From NCBI GenBank assembly GCA_047611265.1, contig JBLFWM010000001.1, positions 280,230-344,229 of the forward strand: DNA of 64,000 nt, given 5' to 3'. Both the position numbers and the translations under genes were made by a program. Shown in pieces: positions 26,507 to 36,343 of the stretch. A model generated the notes under the pieces. That model ran no database searches, had not been told where the DNA came from, and worked only from the letters and a program-made list of their open reading frames with translations. Source of the DNA: GCA-2698665 sp047611265. Lineage in GTDB: Bacteria > Pseudomonadota > Gammaproteobacteria > GCA-002705445 > GCA-002716945. Each line of letters starts with the position of its first letter. Within the stretch, counting starts at the first letter, position 1.

Positions 26507-27291
26507 TTTTCTATTTTACCTTGAATAGACAAATAATATATAATTAAACCAACTAAAAACATTGGAATACTTAAAAGCATTCCCATTGTTAGCCAATCAC
26601 CATATAAGTATCCAATCTGAATATCTGGTACTCTGACAAACTCTACTATAAATCTAAAGAACGCATAATATATTAAGAAAAAAGCGCTTAACTTCCCTAT
26701 CATAGGTTTTTTATTATATATAGTTTTTAATATTATAAATAAAATTAATCCTTCTAAAAGCGATTCATACAGCATTGATGGATGTCTAGGAATAGAATCA
26801 ATCTTTGTAAAAATAACGCCCCAATTACTATTAGTCGGCATGCCATATAATTCTGAATTAATAAAATTTCCAACCCTTCCAAGAAGCAAGCCTAGGGGAA
26901 TAAACACTACAATGAAGTCAGATAATTTAAAAAAATTAATTTTATCCTTTATGCTAATAACTAATATGCCAAATAAAATTCCTAATAAAGCTCCATGGAA
27001 AGACATCCCTCCTTCCCATATATAAAATATTTTATGAAAATTTAAATAATAATAATCAATATTATAAAATATTACATAACCCAGTCTGCCGCCAATTAAT
27101 AGTGAGAAAATAGAAATTAATAATATTTTATCAATAATAACTATATCAAAATCAGAGTTACCTAAATAAACCTCTTTTTTCATTAAATAGTCTAATAAGA
27201 GAAATGAAATGGCATACATTGCTCCATACCAATATAAATCTATAAAACCTATAGAGAATAAGATCGGGTCTATATTATGTGTATATATCAT
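26503..27291 (-). CDS. lgt: Prolipoprotein diacylglyceryl transferase
   Basis: A 262-residue inner-membrane enzyme with about seven membrane helices that adds diacylglycerol to the lipobox cysteine of exported lipoproteins. The Lgt signature GRVGNFINSELYG is present, as are GGMSFHGALLG (with the catalytic His region) and RHPSMLYE. Length is standard (E. coli 291). First gene of the operon with thyA and folA. Confidence 0.95.
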   Translation of the reverse strand: MIYTHNIDPILFSIGFIDLYWYGAMYAISFLLLDYLMKKEVYLGNSDFDIVIIDKILLISIFSLLIGGRLGYVIFYNIDYYYLNFHKIFYIWEGGMSFHGALLGILFGILVISIKDKINFFKLSDFIVVFIPLGLLLGRVGNFINSELYGMPTNSNWGVIFTKIDSIPRHPSMLYESLLEGLILFIILKTIYNKKPMIGKLSAFFLIYYAFFRFIVEFVRVPDIQIGYLYGDWLTMGMLLSIPMFLVGLIIYYLSIQGKIEK

Positions 27292-27355
27292 TTATAAAAA
27301 TTGAATTATGTTAGTAATTATAATAGCCTATGATTCTGTACTATAAAAACAAATA

Positions 27356-29389
27356 ATGAATAGATTAAAAAATGAAAAAAGCGAATATCTTCTGCAACAT
27401 GCAGATAATCCTGTAGATTGGTATCCTTGGTCTAAAGAAGCATTCGATACGGCTGAAAAAGAAAATAAGCCCATAATGTTATCTATTGGTTATTCAGCAT
27501 GTCATTGGTGTCATGTTATGGCCCATGAGTCCTTTGAAGATGATGGGACAGCAGAATTAATGAATGCTAATTTTATCAATATTAAACTTGATAAAGAAGA
27601 AAGGCCTGATTTAGATAAAATCTATCAAATGTCACAAACAATAATAACAGGGAAAACAGGTGGATGGCCATTGACAGTTTTCATGACTCCTGCAAAGTTT
27701 CCATTTTTTGCAGGGACTTATTTTCCTGACACTGAAAGGCATGGACTTCCAGGGTTTAAAGATATTCTACTAAGAGTTATGGATTTTTATAAAAATCAAA
27801 GAGATGACATAAGTAAACAAAATATACAAATCAAAAATATTTTTGAGACTCTTAATAAAACGAAAGAAACTAAAAATATAATAAATAAAGACTTATTAGA
27901 TGATGTTATATCAGAATTAATTTCATCTATAGACAAAGTTCATGGTGGATTTGGTTCAGCTCCTAAATTTCCTCATGTTAATAATCTAGATTTTTTAATA
28001 AAGACAACAGAAACTATAAATAGGAATAATTCAGAAGTATTAGAGTTAATAGATCTTACACTAACAAGAATGACATGCGCGGGTATTTATGATCACTTAA
28101 AAGGCGGATTTTTTAGATATTCAGTAGATGAATTATGGATGATTCCTCATTTTGAAAAAATGCTATATGATAACGGTCCAATGATAGATATTTTATGTAA
28201 TGCCTATAAGGTTACAGAAAATCCATTATATTTAGATAAAATTAACCAAACATGCCAGTGGGCAATAGAGGAGATGCAAGATAAACAGGGAGGCTTTTAC
28301 TCAACCATAGATGCTGATTCTGAACATGTGGAGGGAAAGTTCTATGTTTGGACTGATGAAGAATTAAAAGATATTCTAAATACTGATGAGCTTAAACTAT
28401 TTAAAGAAATATTCGTAGTCTATGATAAGCCCAACTTTGAAGGAAAATATCATCTACATGTTACAAAAACTAATCAAGAGTCCTATATAAATAATAAAAA
28501 GTCTGCAGATCTAATATGCACTAAATTATTAAAAATAAGAAATGGAAGAGTTCGGCCTGAAACAGATAAAAAAATACTTGTCTCATGGAATTCTCTTCTT
28601 ATGCTTGGATTAATTAATGCTTATAAAGTTACAGGTAATTATAATTATTATGATTCTGCTAAAAAATGTTTTGATTTTATAAAAAATTATATGTATGTAA
28701 ATGATAAGTTATATGCATGTTACCATGATAAGCCTTGTTTTAATGCATACCTGGATGATTATGCTTTTCTTTCAAAAGCTTGTATTGAATTTTTAAAAAC
28801 AGATTGGAATGAAAAAGATTTTAATTTTTTAGAATCTTTGACAAATACGTTGCTAGATAATTTTCAAGACAAAGATAATGGTGGTTTCTATTATACATCT
28901 GATACACATGAAGAATTAATATACAGGCCTAAGTCATATATGGATGAATCATTACCCTCTGGAAATAGTGTCGCAACTGAAGTTTTATCGGAATTATATG
29001 AATTAACAGGTGATAGCAAATATAGTAAAGCTGTAGATAAATCTATAAGTTCTGCAGCAGATTCAATAAATAGATCTAAGTTTTCTCACTGTAGTTTATA
29101 TTTAGCAGCTCCAATACAAACTCCAGAAGGTCATCATATATCAATATCTAAAAGACTCATTATCATTAGATGTGAACTAGAGAAAGTGGACGAATATAAA
29201 AAAAATATTTATGCTTTAAATACCATGAATGATAATATCTATTTTATCACTAATAATGAAAGTGTAACTATAAAAGGGATAAAGGACAAAATAAATCAAG
29301 GAAGTTTTGCAGCATATATCTGTCAAAATAATACCTGCTCAGCGCCTATTAGAGACTATGAGAGTTTTTATGATTTTATTTCAATATGA
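27356..29389 (+). CDS. YyaL/SSP411-family protein with N-terminal thioredoxin domain
   Basis: A 677-residue protein: a thioredoxin-like N-terminal domain (about 1-160) with C-H-W-C in SACHWCHVMAHESFED, followed by an alpha/alpha barrel related to glycosyl hydrolases and epimerases (about 180-650, with GGFGSAPKFPH, GGFFRYSVDELWMIPHFEKMLYDN and DADSE). The family is widespread and often called thioredoxin domain-containing protein, but its reaction is not settled. Full length. The stop overlaps the plsC start by four bases, so the two are probably co-expressed. Confidence 0.9.
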   Translation: MNRLKNEKSEYLLQHADNPVDWYPWSKEAFDTAEKENKPIMLSIGYSACHWCHVMAHESFEDDGTAELMNANFINIKLDKEERPDLDKIYQMSQTIITGKTGGWPLTVFMTPAKFPFFAGTYFPDTERHGLPGFKDILLRVMDFYKNQRDDISKQNIQIKNIFETLNKTKETKNIINKDLLDDVISELISSIDKVHGGFGSAPKFPHVNNLDFLIKTTETINRNNSEVLELIDLTLTRMTCAGIYDHLKGGFFRYSVDELWMIPHFEKMLYDNGPMIDILCNAYKVTENPLYLDKINQTCQWAIEEMQDKQGGFYSTIDADSEHVEGKFYVWTDEELKDILNTDELKLFKEIFVVYDKPNFEGKYHLHVTKTNQESYINNKKSADLICTKLLKIRNGRVRPETDKKILVSWNSLLMLGLINAYKVTGNYNYYDSAKKCFDFIKNYMYVNDKLYACYHDKPCFNAYLDDYAFLSKACIEFLKTDWNEKDFNFLESLTNTLLDNFQDKDNGGFYYTSDTHEELIYRPKSYMDESLPSGNSVATEVLSELYELTGDSKYSKAVDKSISSAADSINRSKFSHCSLYLAAPIQTPEGHHISISKRLIIIRCELEKVDEYKKNIYALNTMNDNIYFITNNESVTIKGIKDKINQGSFAAYICQNNTCSAPIRDYESFYDFISI

Positions 29390-30138
29390 AAATCTTATTT
29401 TTATCTTTTAGATTCCCTTTAATATTAAGCCATATTTTAGCTGGTTTAATAATTTTAATATTCTTTCCAAAAACTGTTTCTAAGCTAAAACCTATACACC
29501 ATATAATTAGTCTTTACTGGATGAAGATTTTAGTTTTTTTATTTGGTTTAAAAATAATAATCAAAGGCAAGATATCAAAAGAATCGAATGCTTTTGTTTC
29601 TAATCATATTAGTTTTCTTGATATCATAGTCCTCAATTCATTAATACCATCAAATTTTATAGCAAAGTCTGAAATTAAAAACTGGCCAGTTATTGGACAT
29701 CTATCATCTAAAACTGGAACAATATTTATTAGGCGGGGAGACAAAAATGATATAGATAATGTTGTTAATATAATGAAAGACTATATAAATAGAAATAAAA
29801 AAGTTATTTTTTTTCCTGAAGGAAGAATTGGAAATGGTGTTGATATAAAGAAATTTCACAGTAAATTATTTGATTGTATATCGCAATCAAACTCCATGGT
29901 TCAGCCAATATTTATTAGATACCCTTTAAATTATCCAAATAATGTTAAATCTGATGATACTGTTTGTTGGGCTGACAAGACTCAAACTCTTATAAAAATA
30001 TCTTTAAGGTGTCTAGGAAGATCCTCAACCAACGTTATGGTTCATTTTGAAAAACCAATTAGTACAATTAATTTAGACTCTTATGAGCTAGCAAAAAAAT
30101 CTGCTAACTCGGTTTCAGAGTCAATAAACCATATCTAA
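29386..30138 (+). CDS. plsC: 1-acyl-sn-glycerol-3-phosphate acyltransferase-like protein
   Basis: A 250-residue PlsC-family acyltransferase at the inner membrane that would convert lysophosphatidic acid to phosphatidic acid. Motif I is NHISFLD (the catalytic H-x4-D), motif II appears as the RRGDK segment after GTIFI, and motif III is FFPEGRIGNG. Hydrophobic stretches near 8-28 and 42-60 suggest membrane attachment. It overlaps the preceding gene by four bases. Other PlsC-domain proteins acylate ornithine lipids or lipid A precursors, so substrate is likely but not certain. Confidence 0.85.
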   Translation: MKILFLSFRFPLILSHILAGLIILIFFPKTVSKLKPIHHIISLYWMKILVFLFGLKIIIKGKISKESNAFVSNHISFLDIIVLNSLIPSNFIAKSEIKNWPVIGHLSSKTGTIFIRRGDKNDIDNVVNIMKDYINRNKKVIFFPEGRIGNGVDIKKFHSKLFDCISQSNSMVQPIFIRYPLNYPNNVKSDDTVCWADKTQTLIKISLRCLGRSSTNVMVHFEKPISTINLDSYELAKKSANSVSESINHI

Positions 30139-30145
30139 GAATTTT

Positions 30146-30496
30146 TTAAATCATTCCTCTTTTATCGCCTTCAGTTCCAATAGCAACTTCCACTTCCATG
30201 TCTCCGCCTTTAGGATACCACTGACATGATATTACCATACCTTTTGCAGCTTCCTCTGGCTTTATCAGTGTTGTTGGATCACACGGACTTGATGGATAGT
30301 AGCCATCTCCTGAAACTATTGTAGCTCTACAAGAACCACAGCTTCCTACTTTACATGAATGCGGCCATGCTACTTTAGCATTAATAGCTGCCTTCATAAG
30401 ATTCATGCCAACAGGCACAACAAATGTTTCACCTGACCCTTTCACTGTCACTTTAGTTGGCTCAGCTTTTTTAAATAGATCTCCGAAAAATCCCAT
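30146..30496 (-). CDS. Plant-type [2Fe-2S] ferredoxin
   Basis: A 116-residue soluble electron carrier. The cluster cysteines follow C-x4-C-x2-C-x(n)-C: Cys48, Cys53 and Cys56 in HSCKVGSCGSCRATI and Cys91 in MVISCQW. Cys72 is an extra cysteine in YYPSSPCD. The electron partner is unknown. An upstream segment GETFVVPVGMNLMKAAINAK fits the usual ferredoxin beta-grasp fold. It is transcribed in the same direction as rubredoxin and the MATE gene, 91 bases downstream of the latter. Confidence 0.9.
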   Translation of the reverse strand: MGFFGDLFKKAEPTKVTVKGSGETFVVPVGMNLMKAAINAKVAWPHSCKVGSCGSCRATIVSGDGYYPSSPCDPTTLIKPEEAAKGMVISCQWYPKGGDMEVEVAIGTEGDKRGMI

Positions 30497-30587
30497 TTTA
30501 CCTTCTCCTTATGTAGCTTAGATTTAAAATATTCCTAAATATATCATAAAAAATTAGAAGTGTAAGCAGAATAAAATAATATACAGA

Positions 30588-31913
30588 TCAGATGATTATA
30601 AATCTATTATTCTTAATATGGTTATACAAGGCAATTCCCAATAATATACTTCTGGCAGTAAAAAATATTAAAAATGAAATCCATAGATTATCGTTATTCC
30701 CTTCTAATAGTATTGTTTCTATGGTAAAAAATAATATTCCCGAGATAATCATAATATTCCTCAATAATTTAACCTTGAGCGAGCCGATAAATACACCATC
30801 AAGCCAAAAAGCAACAGTGGCAGAAATAAATATTAGATAGAGGTAAATAATATTTGATAATACAGCTTGATGTATAATTTCTAAATTTGTGACAAACTGG
30901 ATAATTGATAAATCAAATATATTAAAAATAATAAGATAAATAGAGGCAAGTATGAGCGAAAATTTACCTGTTGAATAGATAGATTTCTTTAATAGTGAAT
31001 TATTTTTTTGACCAATTGCGTTACCAACTAATACTTCTGAAGAGTGAGCAAAGCCATCAATCCCATAAGAGAAGAGAAAGAAAAAATTAAGTAATATTGT
31101 ATTTGCTGCAAGAATTGAATCTCCATAGCTTGCGCCAACTCTTATAAAGTAGATAAATACAGTCATTAATATGAATGATCTTAAAAACATATCTATATTC
31201 ACAAAGACTTTTTTCTTAATCATTACCCAGTCAAATATTTCCTTAATTTTTAAATTTGCATTTTTAAATATGTCTTCACTTCTGATTATATATAATGCAA
31301 ATATTACTACCGAGTACTCTGATATTAAAGAAGCTATTGCGACACCTTCAATACTGTAATTCAGTATGTAAATAAAATAGTAGTCTAAAATAATATTTAA
31401 GAGATTAACTGTAATACTTATAATTATTGCAGCTTTAATATTCTGCACGCCAATATAATAACCTATCACGATATCTCTTAAAAAAATGGCTGGAACAGAC
31501 CAAATTCTATAATCTAAATATATTTTACTATTAAGATTTACCTCACTAGAAGTATTCATGAAATCTAAAGAGAACATGATAATTTGCTCTCTAAAAAAAA
31601 TAATTAAAAATGATATGGAGCTTGATATTAGAAGGAGATGACTCAGTGACAATAAGAGTTCTTTCTTATTATTACTTCCCGTATGTTGTGAAACAAAACC
31701 TGTCGTTAATGATTTTATAAATCCAAAACTAAATAAGATATAACTTATTACAATTGATCCGACACCAATAGCTCCAATGTATACTATAGAACCTAAGTGT
31801 CCCATCATTACATTATCTACAAAACCAACCAACGGAATAGTGATATTGGAAATAATTAAAGGTATTGCTATTTTTAGGGTATTTTTATCTAATCTAGAAA
31901 AACTGTTAAACAA
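30588..31913 (-). CDS. MATE-family efflux transporter (DinF-like)
   Basis: A 441-residue membrane protein with about 12 helices, cation-coupled export of organic cations or drugs being the usual role. The N-terminal repeat begins LKIAIPLIISNITIPLVGFVDNVMMGHLG, a classic MATE opening, and the second repeat starts near ILANTILLNFFFLFSYGIDGFAHSSEVLVGNAIG. The start is TTG, three codons after the rubredoxin TAG and in the same frame, so it is probably translationally coupled to it. No ATG upstream is possible. Substrate unknown. Confidence 0.88.
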   Translation of the reverse strand: MFNSFSRLDKNTLKIAIPLIISNITIPLVGFVDNVMMGHLGSIVYIGAIGVGSIVISYILFSFGFIKSLTTGFVSQHTGSNNKKELLLSLSHLLLISSSISFLIIFFREQIIMFSLDFMNTSSEVNLNSKIYLDYRIWSVPAIFLRDIVIGYYIGVQNIKAAIIISITVNLLNIILDYYFIYILNYSIEGVAIASLISEYSVVIFALYIIRSEDIFKNANLKIKEIFDWVMIKKKVFVNIDMFLRSFILMTVFIYFIRVGASYGDSILAANTILLNFFFLFSYGIDGFAHSSEVLVGNAIGQKNNSLLKKSIYSTGKFSLILASIYLIIFNIFDLSIIQFVTNLEIIHQAVLSNIIYLYLIFISATVAFWLDGVFIGSLKVKLLRNIMIISGILFFTIETILLEGNNDNLWISFLIFFTARSILLGIALYNHIKNNRFIII

Positions 31914-31919
31914 TGTGAG

Positions 31920-32087
31920 CTATGTCATCTCTATCATGTCAAAATCTTCTTTGGTAGCGCCACAATCTGGGCAGGCCCAGTTTTCTGGGACATCTTCCCA
32001 TTTGGTGCCTGGCTTTATACCATCATCGGGCCAACCTATACTTTCGTCATATATTAGGCCACAAATTAAACAGAGATATTTTTTCAT
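31920..32087 (-). CDS. Rubredoxin
   Basis: A 55-residue one-iron electron carrier that is easily missed because it is so short. The four iron ligands are in CLICGLIYD (Cys6, Cys9) and CPDCGATKEDF (Cys39, Cys42), with the canonical core PGTKWEDVPENWACPDCG. Rubredoxins in gammaproteobacteria often pass electrons to alkane hydroxylases or to peroxide/superoxide reductases; no partner is visible here. It is read just ahead of the MATE gene, in the same frame, with a TAG stop followed by two codons and a TTG start. Confidence 0.92.
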   Translation of the reverse strand: MKKYLCLICGLIYDESIGWPDDGIKPGTKWEDVPENWACPDCGATKEDFDMIEMT

Positions 32088-32153
32088 AACTTTTATAGCC
32101 TGTAGTTTCTCATAATTCTATGCTAAACCCAATTAATTTGTTATAAATAATCA

Positions 32154-32786
32154 ATGATAAATAAAAATACTTTGAAAGGCATATATCCAATATGTCCAGA
32201 TTATATACACTCGGATATAGCTTATTTAGAAAAAATTGAAGAAGTTATAATATCAGGTATCAAAATAATACAGTTTAGATCTAAAAATTTATCGAATAGA
32301 AAAAAAAGATACTTGCTGGGTAGTATTCACAGATTATGTATAGATAACAATGTTCATCTAATTATAAATGATGATTATCACATAATGAAATACATGGATG
32401 GTTGTGGACTGCACTTAGGTGAAAATGATACAAATTTAATAGAGGCAAGAAGAAATCTTGGTAAAAGTATAATGATAGGAAAATCATGCTATGGGTCTAT
32501 TGAGACTGCTAAAATAGCAGAAAAAAATGGTGCGGACTATGTATCCTTTGGGGCAATGTATAAATCTAGTACAAAAAATAATGCAATAGTATTTAATCAT
32601 AAAATAATATTAGAAGCTAAAAAACTAATAAGTATTCCAATATGTGTTATAGGCGGAATTGATAAATTCAATTTAATGAATGTAAAGGAATATAAACCTG
32701 ATATGATTTCTATGGCTTCAGGAATATTTAAATATGATAGTCCGGGTAGAGAAATAAAAAAAATGATGGGGTTAATTAAAGAGTGA
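32154..32786 (+). CDS. thiE: Thiamine-phosphate synthase
   Basis: A 210-residue TIM-barrel enzyme coupling the hydroxymethylpyrimidine pyrophosphate and thiazole phosphate halves of thiamine. Seen: GIYPICPD at the N-terminus, IKIIQFRSKNLSNR, LIINDDYHIM (substrate-binding aspartates) and GADYVSFGAMYKSSTK with the pyrophosphate-binding ICVIGGI. The last base of the gene's final sense codon begins the hemL GTG start (GTGA overlap), a coupled thiE-hemL pair. Other thiamine genes are absent from the window. Confidence 0.92.
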   Translation: MINKNTLKGIYPICPDYIHSDIAYLEKIEEVIISGIKIIQFRSKNLSNRKKRYLLGSIHRLCIDNNVHLIINDDYHIMKYMDGCGLHLGENDTNLIEARRNLGKSIMIGKSCYGSIETAKIAEKNGADYVSFGAMYKSSTKNNAIVFNHKIILEAKKLISIPICVIGGIDKFNLMNVKEYKPDMISMASGIFKYDSPGREIKKMMGLIKE

Positions 32787-34069
32787 AAAATTCAACTAAA
32801 CTATTTAAGCAGGCAAAAAAATATATACCAGGGGGTGTCAATTCTCCAGTAAGGGCTTTTTCTTCTGTTGGCAAAACACCATTTTTTATAAAAGAAGCAA
32901 AAGGCCAATATTTAACAGATGAAGATAATAATAAATATATAGATTTTGTAGGTTCTTGGGGTGCTCAGATCCTAGGTCATTCAGATAAGAGAATTATTAA
33001 AGAAATAACTAGAGTTATTTATTCAGGTATTACTTATGGAGCTCCATGTAAAAATGAAGTAATGCTAGCTAAGGAAATTACTAAAATATATCCATCAATA
33101 GAAAAGGTTAGAATGGTTAACTCTGGTACAGAAGCTACAATGAGCGCTATTAGATTAGCTCGTGGTTTCACAAAAAAAGATAAAGTTATTAAATTTAATG
33201 GTTGTTATCATGGACATGGAGATTCTTTTTTAATAAAAGCAGGTTCTGGGGCCTCAACATTCGGTACCCCAAACTCCTTGGGAGTTACGAAAGCCAATGC
33301 ACAAGATACTATTTCTTTGCCCTATAATGATATCAAGCAAGTTCAGGCAGCTATAAAGAGTAACAACGTTGGGTGCATAATAATTGAGCCTATTGCTGGT
33401 AATATGAATTTCATTAGAGCAAATAAAGTATTTCTTAAAAAACTAAGAGTTTTATGCAATCAAAATAATATTATCTTAATATTTGATGAAGTCATGACAG
33501 GTTTTCGTGTAGCAAAAGGTGGGGCTCAAAGTTTATATAATATTAAACCTGATCTTACAACATTAGGAAAAGTTCTTGGAGGCGGTTTACCTGTTGGAGC
33601 TTTTGGTGGGAGAAAAGATATAATGGATAATTTAGCCCCTCTTGGTGGAGTTTATCAAGCTGGTACACTTTCAGGGAATCCGTTAGCTATGGCAGCAGGA
33701 TTAAAAACTCTAGAAATAATTTCTAAACCTAAATATTTTAAAGAATTAAGTAAAAAAACAGAATATTTTATTTCTAAGATAAACAAAGCTTCTGAAAAAT
33801 ATCAAGCTAATATATCAGCAGATAGCCAAGGTGGGATGTTTGGAATTTATTTTACAAAAAAACAAGTAACCAATTATAATGATATTTTGGATACTGATGA
33901 AAATAAGTTTATAAGTTTTTTTCAATACATGTTAAAGAATGGAATATTTTTTGCCCCATCAATGTTTGAGGCTGGATTTATATCATCTAGTCACACAAAA
34001 AAAGATATAGACTATACTGTAAAAATATTTGAGAAGTGGTTGAGAGAAATATACTTATCTATTAATTAA
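32783..34069 (+). CDS. hemL: Glutamate-1-semialdehyde 2,1-aminomutase
   Basis: A 428-residue PLP enzyme that makes 5-aminolevulinate, the first committed haem precursor in the C5 pathway. Seen: FKQAKKYIPGGVNSPVRAF, the nucleotide-like GTEATMSAIRLARG, and the PLP lysine in LGKVLGGGLPVGAFGG. The start is GTG overlapping the thiE stop. Length equals the E. coli enzyme (426). The 3' end overlaps the convergent glycerate kinase gene by 15 bases. Haem supply fits the c-type cytochromes in the window. Confidence 0.96.
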   Translation: MKNSTKLFKQAKKYIPGGVNSPVRAFSSVGKTPFFIKEAKGQYLTDEDNNKYIDFVGSWGAQILGHSDKRIIKEITRVIYSGITYGAPCKNEVMLAKEITKIYPSIEKVRMVNSGTEATMSAIRLARGFTKKDKVIKFNGCYHGHGDSFLIKAGSGASTFGTPNSLGVTKANAQDTISLPYNDIKQVQAAIKSNNVGCIIIEPIAGNMNFIRANKVFLKKLRVLCNQNNIILIFDEVMTGFRVAKGGAQSLYNIKPDLTTLGKVLGGGLPVGAFGGRKDIMDNLAPLGGVYQAGTLSGNPLAMAAGLKTLEIISKPKYFKELSKKTEYFISKINKASEKYQANISADSQGGMFGIYFTKKQVTNYNDILDTDENKFISFFQYMLKNGIFFAPSMFEAGFISSSHTKKDIDYTVKIFEKWLREIYLSIN

Positions 34070-35359
34070 TATAATCTGAATATCTGCAACGTTTGTGCCA
34101 GACGGCCCAGTTTTATAAAGCGAGGCAATAGAGTCTAGAAAAGTGTAAGAATCATTATTATCTAAGTGCTCATGAATATTTAGATTAGATTTTGAAAGAG
34201 CTTCGATAGATGCATTATCAATAATCCCACCTGCTGCATCTGTAGGACCATCAATACCATCTGTGCCTATTGATAATAACAGCCAATCTAAAGAAGATGG
34301 CACTTTATCAGCATTAGCTAAAAAAGATAATGCTAACTCTTGATTTCTTCCGCCTTTCCCAGACCCTTTCATATCAACAACAGTTTCTCCGCCAGATATA
34401 ATAGCTAACTTCTCATTAGGATATTTGCTAGAGATATCTATAAGTTTATTTATTAACGAAATTGCTTCAAATTTTGCTTCACCAACAAAATCTTCATCAA
34501 TCACAATAGGTTTGTAACCTAATTTTTCTGATGAGACAGATAATTGTTCTCTGAATAATTTATTACTACAAATAATATTATTTGTTGAATTATCTATTTT
34601 ACTAGGCGACTCTTCCACAAGTTTAGCAACACCTTTCTTTAAATATTCCATTATTGATTTAGGACAAATTTCAAGTAAATTATATTTAGAAAGTATATCG
34701 TATGCATTTTGATATGTAGTTTTGTCTTCAACAGTAGGGCCAGAGGCTATGGTGCTAATATCATCATTGATTACATCAGAGATTATTAAAGAGTGACAAC
34801 TTGAAGGTAAAGCATGTTGCGCAAGCCTTCCTCCTTTAATGCTAGACATATGTTTTCTGACAGCATTCATTTCGTTTATAGAGGCTCCAGACTTAAGTAA
34901 TAAATCTGTTAACTGTATCTTGTCATTAAGTAATATTGATGGTGCTGGTTTAGCTAACAAAGATGAACCACCGCCACTTATTAAAAACAATACTAGGTCA
35001 TCTTTGGTAGACGAAGAAAGATAACTAAGCACCTTCTCTCCAGCCTGTATACTTTTATTATCTGGCACTGGATGTGATGAAAAATATAAATCAACTTTAT
35101 AAGGTATTTTAAAATCAGACTTTGTTGATATCACAACTGGATCAGAAGCTATTTCAATGTCAGGAATTTCTTTTGTTATAAAATCTAAACAACCTTTCAT
35201 CATAGTTGTGGAGGCTTTGCCAAAAGCAATTGGGTACACTCTTTTATAGTTATTAAATAAATCTAAATTATTTTTTAAATAAGTATAAACAGTGTCCGCT
35301 GGATCTAGCTTACTAAGGCAAGACTTATATATGTTTCCAACATCTTCACGAAGCGACAT
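34055..35359 (-). CDS. gckA: Glycerate 2-kinase (MOFRL family)
   Basis: A 434-residue kinase of the MOFRL family that phosphorylates D-glycerate to 2-phosphoglycerate, as GckA does in the serine cycle of methylotrophs and TtuD does in tartrate/glycerate use. Seen: FLISGGGSSLLAKPAP and the C-terminal SIGTDGIDGPTDAAGG with GGRNQELALSF, both MOFRL hallmarks. It is third in an operon after serine-glyoxylate aminotransferase and hydroxypyruvate reductase, which gives the pathway order to 2-phosphoglycerate. It overlaps hemL by 15 bases tail to tail. Confidence 0.9.
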   Translation of the reverse strand: MSLREDVGNIYKSCLSKLDPADTVYTYLKNNLDLFNNYKRVYPIAFGKASTTMMKGCLDFITKEIPDIEIASDPVVISTKSDFKIPYKVDLYFSSHPVPDNKSIQAGEKVLSYLSSSTKDDLVLFLISGGGSSLLAKPAPSILLNDKIQLTDLLLKSGASINEMNAVRKHMSSIKGGRLAQHALPSSCHSLIISDVINDDISTIASGPTVEDKTTYQNAYDILSKYNLLEICPKSIMEYLKKGVAKLVEESPSKIDNSTNNIICSNKLFREQLSVSSEKLGYKPIVIDEDFVGEAKFEAISLINKLIDISSKYPNEKLAIISGGETVVDMKGSGKGGRNQELALSFLANADKVPSSLDWLLLSIGTDGIDGPTDAAGGIIDNASIEALSKSNLNIHEHLDNNDSYTFLDSIASLYKTGPSGTNVADIQIILINR

Positions 35360-35369
35360 TTCTAATTAC

Positions 35370-36341
35370 TCAAACAACTTTATTTGGTAAATCAGTTCCT
35401 GCAAAAAAAGCTAATGTATTATCAATAGCTGTATTTCCCATTGCTAATCTAGTTTCAATAGTTGCACTACCTAAGTGTGGGAATGATACTACGTTCTCCA
35501 TTGTTTTGAGTTCGTTAGGAAGATTCGGTTCTGTTTCAAAAACATCTAAGCCTGCCCCTGCAATTTCTTTATTAACTAAGGCTTGAACTAATGCTTTTTC
35601 ATCAATTATATCTCCACGCGCTGTATTAATAACAAAAGCAGTGTTTTTCATTAACTTAAACCTTTCTTCATTCATAAGGTGAAGAGTTTCTTTTGTAGCT
35701 GGACAATTGATTGAAACAAAATCACTTTCTCTGCATATATCTTCGATAGTATCTAATTTAGTTGCACTGAATTTTTTTGTTACATCTAAAGGAATATCAT
35801 ATGGATCCCAATATAATATATCCATATCAAAACCAAAATGTGCTCTTTTAGCTACGGCTTGACCAATTCTACCAAAACCTATAATTCCAAGCTTTTTACC
35901 TGTTACTTTAGTACCAAGTAAATGCGTTGGTCTCCAACCTGTCCAGTTTTCAGCTCTAAGCTCTCTTTCTCCTTCACCAACTCTTCTAGCTGCCATAAGT
36001 AATAGAGACATTGCAATGTCAGCAGTACAGTCTGTAAGGACGCTAGGCGTATTAGATATTGTAATGCCTAGCTCTTTAGCTTTAGCGATATCAATATGAT
36101 TAAAACCAACACCAAAATTACCAATCATTTTAGCTCTTCTATTTTCAACTGATAAAATATCAGCTGTAATTTTATCTGTAACAGTAGGCATAAGAACATC
36201 ACAGTTTTGTAGTGCTGTTTTTAACTCATCTGCAGTGAAAGGCTTATCAGATTCATTTAAAGTGACATCAAATAGCTCTTTAAGTCTATCTTCATTCTCT
36301 TTTGGCCATTTTCTAGTAACAATCGCAACTGGTTTAGTCAT
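35370..36341 (-). CDS. Hydroxypyruvate/glyoxylate reductase (D-2-hydroxyacid dehydrogenase)
   Basis: A 323-residue NAD(P)H-dependent reductase that likely turns hydroxypyruvate into D-glycerate (and may also use glyoxylate). Seen: the dinucleotide loop LGIIGFGRIGQAVAKRA near 151-167, then INTARGDIIDE with the catalytic Arg, DVFETEPN with Glu and PHLGSAT with the catalytic His. Length is standard for GyaR/HprA. It lies between serine-glyoxylate aminotransferase (two bases upstream) and glycerate kinase. Confidence 0.92.
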   Translation of the reverse strand: MTKPVAIVTRKWPKENEDRLKELFDVTLNESDKPFTADELKTALQNCDVLMPTVTDKITADILSVENRRAKMIGNFGVGFNHIDIAKAKELGITISNTPSVLTDCTADIAMSLLLMAARRVGEGERELRAENWTGWRPTHLLGTKVTGKKLGIIGFGRIGQAVAKRAHFGFDMDILYWDPYDIPLDVTKKFSATKLDTIEDICRESDFVSINCPATKETLHLMNEERFKLMKNTAFVINTARGDIIDEKALVQALVNKEIAGAGLDVFETEPNLPNELKTMENVVSFPHLGSATIETRLAMGNTAIDNTLAFFAGTDLPNKVV

Positions 36342-36343
36342 AA

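Noticed and set aside
27292..27355. A sigma-70 promoter for yyaL from TATAAT at 27319-27324
   Set aside because: No acceptable -35 at 16-19 bases upstream; TATAAT is frequent by chance in this AT-rich DNA.
32088..32153. TPP riboswitch before thiE
   Set aside because: The gap is only 66 bases and I see neither the conserved CTGAGA nor the thi-box core.
34839..35024. Short plus-strand frames inside the glycerate kinase gene and similar ones elsewhere
   Set aside because: They are shadows of well-supported genes with no homology, ribosome site or independent context.
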